Source: Micromonospora sp. DSM 45708
Lineage (GTDB): Bacteria > Actinomycetota > Actinomycetes > Mycobacteriales > Micromonosporaceae
DNA: 64,000 nt
Assembly (NCBI RefSeq): GCF_039566955.1
Contig: NZ_CP154796.1
Location: 124,001 to 188,000 of the forward strand
Reading direction: 5' to 3'
Shown here: piece after piece, positions 60,446 to 64,000 of the stretch
Position numbering within the stretch: the stretch's first letter is position 1
How the letters are laid out: every line of letters starts with the position of its first letter
The notes under the pieces: model-generated
Told to the model about the DNA's origin: nothing
Seen by the model: the letters and a program-made list of their open reading frames with translations, nothing else
Databases searched by the model: none
Position numbers and translations under genes: made by a program

Positions 60446-61756
60446 TCACGTGCCGCTCCGGCGCCCGTACTCGTCGGCCTTGGTGAAGACGTCCTGGGCG
60501 TACCGGCGTACATCGTTGTAGGAGAGGATGGCGCCCCACCAGTCGCCGGGAATGGTCATGTTCCGGCCACCCTTGCACAGGTACTCGCCGGCGGCCAGCG
60601 CCGCGTCGTCGATGTCGTGCGGGTTCTTCACGCCGTCGTTGTCGGCGTCCGCGCCGATCTCCTGCCAGGTGCTGGGGATGAACTGCATCGGGCCGAGCGC
60701 CCGGTCGAACTCCTTGTCGCCGTCGAGCCGGCCCTGGTCGGTGTCGAGGATCCGGGACCGGCCGCCCTGCCCGTCGAGCCGCGCGCCGAGGATCTCCGGC
60801 ACGGCCACCCCGTTCGCGCCCAGCCTGGCCTTGTTGGCCGAGCCGTGCCCGGACTCCACGAAGCCGATCGCGGCGAGCGTGGTCCAGCTCAGTTGGCAAC
60901 TGCGGTGGGTCTGCGCCAGCACCAGCTCGGCGTAGCCGTACGCCTGGAGCGCCACCGTCGGGATGTCGGTGGCGCGGCCGACCCGCTCCGCCCAACCGGC
61001 CAGCGCGTCGGCCGGGCGGCCACCGGGCAGGGCCGGGTTGGCGGTCGGCCCGCCCGGCAGCGGCGTGCCGGCCGGCCCGACGGTGCCCGGCAGGCCGGTC
61101 GGGGCGGGGAGCGTGGGCGCCCCGGTCAGCCCCGGCACGGCACCGGTCTCCGGCACGCCGGGCCCCGGGGGAGCGCTGGTGGCCTCGACCGCGACCGGCT
61201 CCGGTTTGCGCACGGCCGCCGGCACGAGCACCGCGCCGGCCGCCACGGCGGCCCCGACCAGGGCGAGCAGGAGCAGCGCGGGCAGCGTGGCGCGCCCGCT
61301 GGGCCGGCGCGACCAGTCCCGGGTGGCGCGGGCCGCGCCCGCGGCGAGCTGCCGTGGCCGGACCCGGCCGGCGTGCGCGAACGGCATCCGTCGGCGCCGG
61401 CCGACCGCGGGCGGCCCGGACTCCGATGCGGACGCGGGCGTGGCGACAGGGTCGGGCGCGGCCTTGGACGCGGGCGTGGCGACAGGGTCGGACACGGCCT
61501 TGGACGCGGGCGTGGCGACAGGGGCGGACGCGGCCCCGGACGCGGGCGTCACCCCGGGGGCGGATGCGGCCTCCGGTGACGTCGCGGACTTCTCCGGTGA
61601 CGTCGCGGACTTCTCCGTGGACGCCGCGGGCGGAGCGGGCTCGCCGCGCCGCGCGCCGGGAACCCGCCCGGCGCCGCCGTCGGGCGGCGCGGCGGGTCGC
61701 AGGGGCCGGGCCGTCGCTCGCCGTTCGCCGTCCACCACCCGTCGAGTATCACCCAT
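60446..61756 (-). CDS. Membrane-anchored lytic transglycosylase (MltB/SLT-2-like)
   Basis: 436 aa. Cytoplasmic Pro/Ala-rich tail of about 160 residues with VATPASKA repeats, one TM (LPALLLLALVGAAVAAGAVLVPA), a Pro/Gly linker, then the catalytic domain (LSWTTLAAIGFVESGHG with catalytic Glu, RALGPMQFIPSTWQEIGADADNDGVKNPHDIDDAALAAGEYLC, ILSYNDVRRYAQDV). Cleaves peptidoglycan outside the membrane. ATG 61756 is used; GATACT lies 6 nt before GTG 61738, an alternative leaderless start 6 codons later. Confidence 0.87.
   Translation of the reverse strand: MGDTRRVVDGERRATARPLRPAAPPDGGAGRVPGARRGEPAPPAASTEKSATSPEKSATSPEAASAPGVTPASGAASAPVATPASKAVSDPVATPASKAAPDPVATPASASESGPPAVGRRRRMPFAHAGRVRPRQLAAGAARATRDWSRRPSGRATLPALLLLALVGAAVAAGAVLVPAAVRKPEPVAVEATSAPPGPGVPETGAVPGLTGAPTLPAPTGLPGTVGPAGTPLPGGPTANPALPGGRPADALAGWAERVGRATDIPTVALQAYGYAELVLAQTHRSCQLSWTTLAAIGFVESGHGSANKARLGANGVAVPEILGARLDGQGGRSRILDTDQGRLDGDKEFDRALGPMQFIPSTWQEIGADADNDGVKNPHDIDDAALAAGEYLCKGGRNMTIPGDWWGAILSYNDVRRYAQDVFTKADEYGRRSGT
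61431..61540 (-). repeat. 36-bp tandem repeat in the lytic transglycosylase tail
   Basis: Three copies of a 36-bp unit beginning near 61431, 61467 and 61503 (plus strand gacgcgggcgtggcgacagg core), encoding VATPASKA-like 12-residue repeats in the cytoplasmic tail. Confidence 0.7.
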
Positions 61757-61794
61757 CCGTGCGACAGCGTCAGGCCCGGCCGTACGCTGTGCGA

Positions 61795-62016
61795 ATGCCC
61801 CGGTACGAGTTCCGTTGCCGCGCCTGCGGCGACACCTTCGAGGTCAACCGCCCGATGGCCGAGGCCGCCCGGCCCGCCACCTGCCCACAGGGCCACGCCG
61901 ACACGGTGAAGCTGCTCTCCACGGTGGCGTTCACCGGCCGGGGCGGCGCCGGCCCGACCGGTGGGGGACCCGCGCCGGCCGGCGGAGGCTGCTGCGGCGG
62001 CGCCTGCGGCTGCTGA
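61795..62016 (+). CDS. FmdB-family zinc-ribbon protein
   Basis: 73 aa. Zinc ribbon MPRYEFRCRACGDTFEVNRPM with a second knuckle ARPATCPQGH in which one Cys is replaced by His. The Gly-rich tail ends GGGCCGGACGC, a possible second metal site. FmdB-type regulator by family name, but function unproven. TACGCT (61783-61788) lies 6 nt before ATG 61795. Divergent from the transglycosylase by 38 bp, so their promoters must overlap. Confidence 0.85.
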   Translation: MPRYEFRCRACGDTFEVNRPMAEAARPATCPQGHADTVKLLSTVAFTGRGGAGPTGGGPAPAGGGCCGGACGC

Positions 62017-62039
62017 TCCTCGGCGGGCGTTCTTCGCCG

Positions 62040-62078
62040 GTGAGAACTTTTGGTCGGAATCCGCCTACCCGTTCTCAC
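62040..62078. terminator. Stem-loop after fmdB
   Basis: GTGAGAAC (62040-62047) pairs with GTTCTCAC (62071-62078) across 23 nt. Possible transcript end for fmdB or an operator for the downstream gene. Confidence 0.35.
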
Positions 62079-62141
62079 GATGCGTGACGACGCGGTCATA
62101 GGGCAGCATGGACCCGACGTCAGCGGGGGGAGGTTCGACGC

Positions 62142-64000
62142 ATGTCGCCACCGATCCACCTCCCCAGCGGGTGGGTGACCTTTGTATTCACCGACATCGA
62201 GGGCTCGACCCGGATGGCCCGGATGCTCGGCCCGGTCTACCGTCCGGTGCTGCGGGAGCATCGCCGGCTGCTGCGCGACACGCTCGCCGGCACGGACGGG
62301 TCGGAGCTGCTGACCGAGGGCGACTCGTTCTTCCTCGCCTTCCCGGACGCCGCCGCCGCCGTGCGCGCCTGCCTGACCGCGCAACGCGCGCTCGCCGGCC
62401 ACGACTGGCCCAACGCAGACGCCATCCCCCGGGTCCGGATGGGCCTGCACACCGGCTACGCGGAGCCCCGCGACGGTGAGTACGCCAGTCCGGAGGTGCA
62501 CCGGGCGGCCCGGGTGGCCGCCGCCGCGCACGGCGGTCAGGTGCTCTGCTCGGCGTCCACCGCCCGACACGCGGATCCGCTGCCGGACGGCGCGTCGCTG
62601 CTGGATCTCGGCCTGCACCGGCTGCGCGGGTTCGACGACCGGGAACGACTGTTCCAGCTCGTCGCGCCCGGTCTGGAGCGGCGGTTCCCGCGTCCGCGTA
62701 CGGCCGACGCGGCGGCGCACAACCTGCCCACCCAGGTCACCTCGTTCGTCGGCCGGCACTTCGAGCGGGCCGAGCTGGGGCGGCTGGTCGAGGCGTACCG
62801 GCTGGTGACCGTGCTGGGCGCGGGCGGCGCGGGCAAGACCCGGCTGGCTGTGGAGCTGGCCTCCGGGATCGTCGAGGACTACCCGGACGGCGTCTGGTTC
62901 GTCGACATCGCCGCGGTGACCGACCCGGGGCTGGTCGCGTTCGAGATCGCCGCCGTGCTCGGCCTCCGCCCGGAGCCGGGCCGGCCGATGGTCGACACCC
63001 TGGTCGAGTACGCGGCGCCGCGCCGGATGCTGGTGGTGCTGGACACCTGCGACGCCCAGCCGGCCGCGTCGGCCGAGGTGATCTCCCGGCTGCTGGCCGG
63101 CGGCCGGGGGGTGCGGGTGCTGGCGACCAGCCGGGAGTCGTTCGGCGTGCCCGGCGAGGTGGTGTGGCGGATTCCGCCGCTGTCGGTGGACGAGGTGCCC
63201 GACGGCGGCGCGAGCGACGCGGTGGCCCTGTTGCTGGACCGCACCGCAGCCGCCCGGGGCGGCCGGCCGCCGGACCCGACCGAGCAGGCCGACTTGCGCC
63301 GGGTGGTGCGTCGGCTGGACGGGTTGCCGCTCGCCATCGAGCTGGCCGCGGCGCGGCTGCGGGTGCTCTCGGCCGGTCAGTTGGCCGAGCGGCTCGACGA
63401 CATGCTCGGCACGCTGGACGCCGGGCGCGAGTCGGCGGAGCCGCCGCCGGTCGAGGCCGGCTGGAGCGGCAACCAGCAGGACACCGTCGACCTGGTGGCC
63501 GCCGCGACCGGGGCGGCCCCGCCGACGGCCGCGACCCGGGCCGTGCAGCGGTCGGCCAACGAGCGGCACCTGACCATCCAGGCCACGGTGACCTGGTCGT
63601 ACCGGACGCTGGGCGCGCGTTCGTCCCGGCTGCTGCGCTGGATGGCGGTCTTCGCCGGCCCGGTGGACCTGCCGTCCGTGCAGTGGCTGCTGGACGAGGA
63701 TCCGCTGGACCCGCTGTCGGTGCTGGTGGACAAGTCGATGGTGCTGGCCGAGCCGCACGCCTCGGGCAGCACCTACCGGATGCTGGACCCGATCCGCGCG
63801 TACGCGGCCCGCCGGCTGATCGAGACCGGTGAGGAGCAGAGCGCCCGGGACCGGCACGTCGCCTGGTCCCGGCACGCGCTGGACCGGGCGCACCTCGGTC
63901 CGGACGGCCGACCGGTGACGCTTTCCCTGTACGTGCTGGACCCGCTGGCCGGGGAGCTGCGGGCCGCGCTGCGCTGGTGTGCCACCGGTGGCAGCGCCCG
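62142..64000 (+). CDS. Class III cyclase-like / NB-ARC-type ATPase regulator, 3' end outside window
   Basis: At least 619 aa, no stop before the window end. Residues about 1-170: guanylate/adenylate cyclase domain with FVFTDIEGSTRM and LLTEGDSFFLAF (both metal Asp present), but VHRAARVAAAAHGGQ has His where the substrate-orienting Asn is expected. Residues about 190-480: P-loop ATPase with VLGAGGAGKTRLAVELA (Walker A), MLVVLDTCD (Walker B), VLATSRESF and GLPLAIELAAARL (GLPL motif). TPR or HTH segments may follow beyond the edge. GGGGAGG lies 9 nt before ATG 62142. A signal-integrating regulator of the AfsR/cyclase-LuxR kind. Confidence 0.82.
   Translation, partial: MSPPIHLPSGWVTFVFTDIEGSTRMARMLGPVYRPVLREHRRLLRDTLAGTDGSELLTEGDSFFLAFPDAAAAVRACLTAQRALAGHDWPNADAIPRVRMGLHTGYAEPRDGEYASPEVHRAARVAAAAHGGQVLCSASTARHADPLPDGASLLDLGLHRLRGFDDRERLFQLVAPGLERRFPRPRTADAAAHNLPTQVTSFVGRHFERAELGRLVEAYRLVTVLGAGGAGKTRLAVELASGIVEDYPDGVWFVDIAAVTDPGLVAFEIAAVLGLRPEPGRPMVDTLVEYAAPRRMLVVLDTCDAQPAASAEVISRLLAGGRGVRVLATSRESFGVPGEVVWRIPPLSVDEVPDGGASDAVALLLDRTAAARGGRPPDPTEQADLRRVVRRLDGLPLAIELAAARLRVLSAGQLAERLDDMLGTLDAGRESAEPPPVEAGWSGNQQDTVDLVAAATGAAPPTAATRAVQRSANERHLTIQATVTWSYRTLGARSSRLLRWMAVFAGPVDLPSVQWLLDEDPLDPLSVLVDKSMVLAEPHASGSTYRMLDPIRAYAARRLIETGEEQSARDRHVAWSRHALDRAHLGPDGRPVTLSLYVLDPLAGELRAALRWCATGGSA

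Overview
The window is about 72-75% G+C, gene-dense DNA from a spore-forming-type actinobacterium, most likely a Micromonospora or close relative (Micromonosporaceae). The evidence is the high G+C and frequent GTG starts, mycothiol biosynthesis (mshA) and a mycothiol-dependent-enzyme-family protein, SenX3/RegX3, a BldN-type developmental sigma factor with an RsbN-type anti-sigma, the Rex-hemACDB cluster, and intergenic palindromes of the kind I associate with Micromonospora. No rRNA, tRNA, CRISPR array, prophage or insertion sequence was recognised. This is chromosomal core DNA. Its backbone follows the order of the Mycobacterium tuberculosis Rv0482-Rv0512 segment (murB, SDR, mshA, YbjN protein, gpm, senX3-regX3, Rv0495c-like, ppx, TIM-barrel protein, BldC-like HTH, bS22, galE-like, acyltransferase, SerB1-like, glutaredoxin, hemACDB), with lineage-specific genes inserted.

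Layout. 1-2.1 kb: the end of a sugar ABC transporter locus (binding protein with two LacI/CebR-type operators around its promoter) and a DinB/MDMPI-family protein. 2.2-8.2 kb: murB, methyltransferase, SDR, mshA, YbjN protein and a histone-H1-like fusion protein. 8.6-11.3 kb: two paralogous MFS exporters. 11.4-15.1 kb: gpmA, phoU and divergent senX3-regX3 with an array of PHO-box units. 15.2-23.0 kb: a CitA/DcuS-type two-component pair divergent from a tripartite tricarboxylate transporter operon (tctCBA) that continues into a UspA protein, an MFS protein and an RraA-family protein. 23-30.7 kb: Rv0495c-like protein, ppx, TIM-barrel protein, CGNR protein, glutathionylspermidine-synthase-like protein with a lipoprotein, proline dehydrogenase, a VOC gene remnant, and a hydrolase-TetR-DUF2568 operon. 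30.9-36.4 kb: a membrane-anchored metallopeptidase and a MacA/MacB-like efflux operon. 36.6-40.4 kb: BldC-like protein, bS22, epimerase, acyltransferase and HAD phosphatase. 40.5-42.6 kb: rsbN- and bldN-like genes. 43.1-47.7 kb: acyl-CoA ligase, glutaredoxin, HAD hydrolase and a DesK/LuxR two-component pair. 48.1-53.8 kb: rex-hemA-hemC-hemD-hemB. 53.8-62.0 kb: MerR-controlled flavin reductase, XRE protein, large secreted nuclease, GNAT, lytic transglycosylase and FmdB. 62.1 kb to the end: a cyclase-NB-ARC-type regulator that runs off the window.

How the parts work together. Three regulatory circuits can be read from the DNA: phosphate (SenX3/RegX3-PhoU with PHO units, and a weak PHO-like unit near the nuclease), redox (Rex operator over the rex-hem promoter) and development (a sigma-BldN-like promoter in front of the anti-sigma gene, and a BldD-like box upstream of bldN). 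About twenty genes show a TAnnnT-like -10 element exactly 6-7 nt before an ATG/GTG, implying leaderless transcripts. I used that pattern for several start-codon choices. Everything here is read by eye; homology statements come from remembered family knowledge, not from searches.
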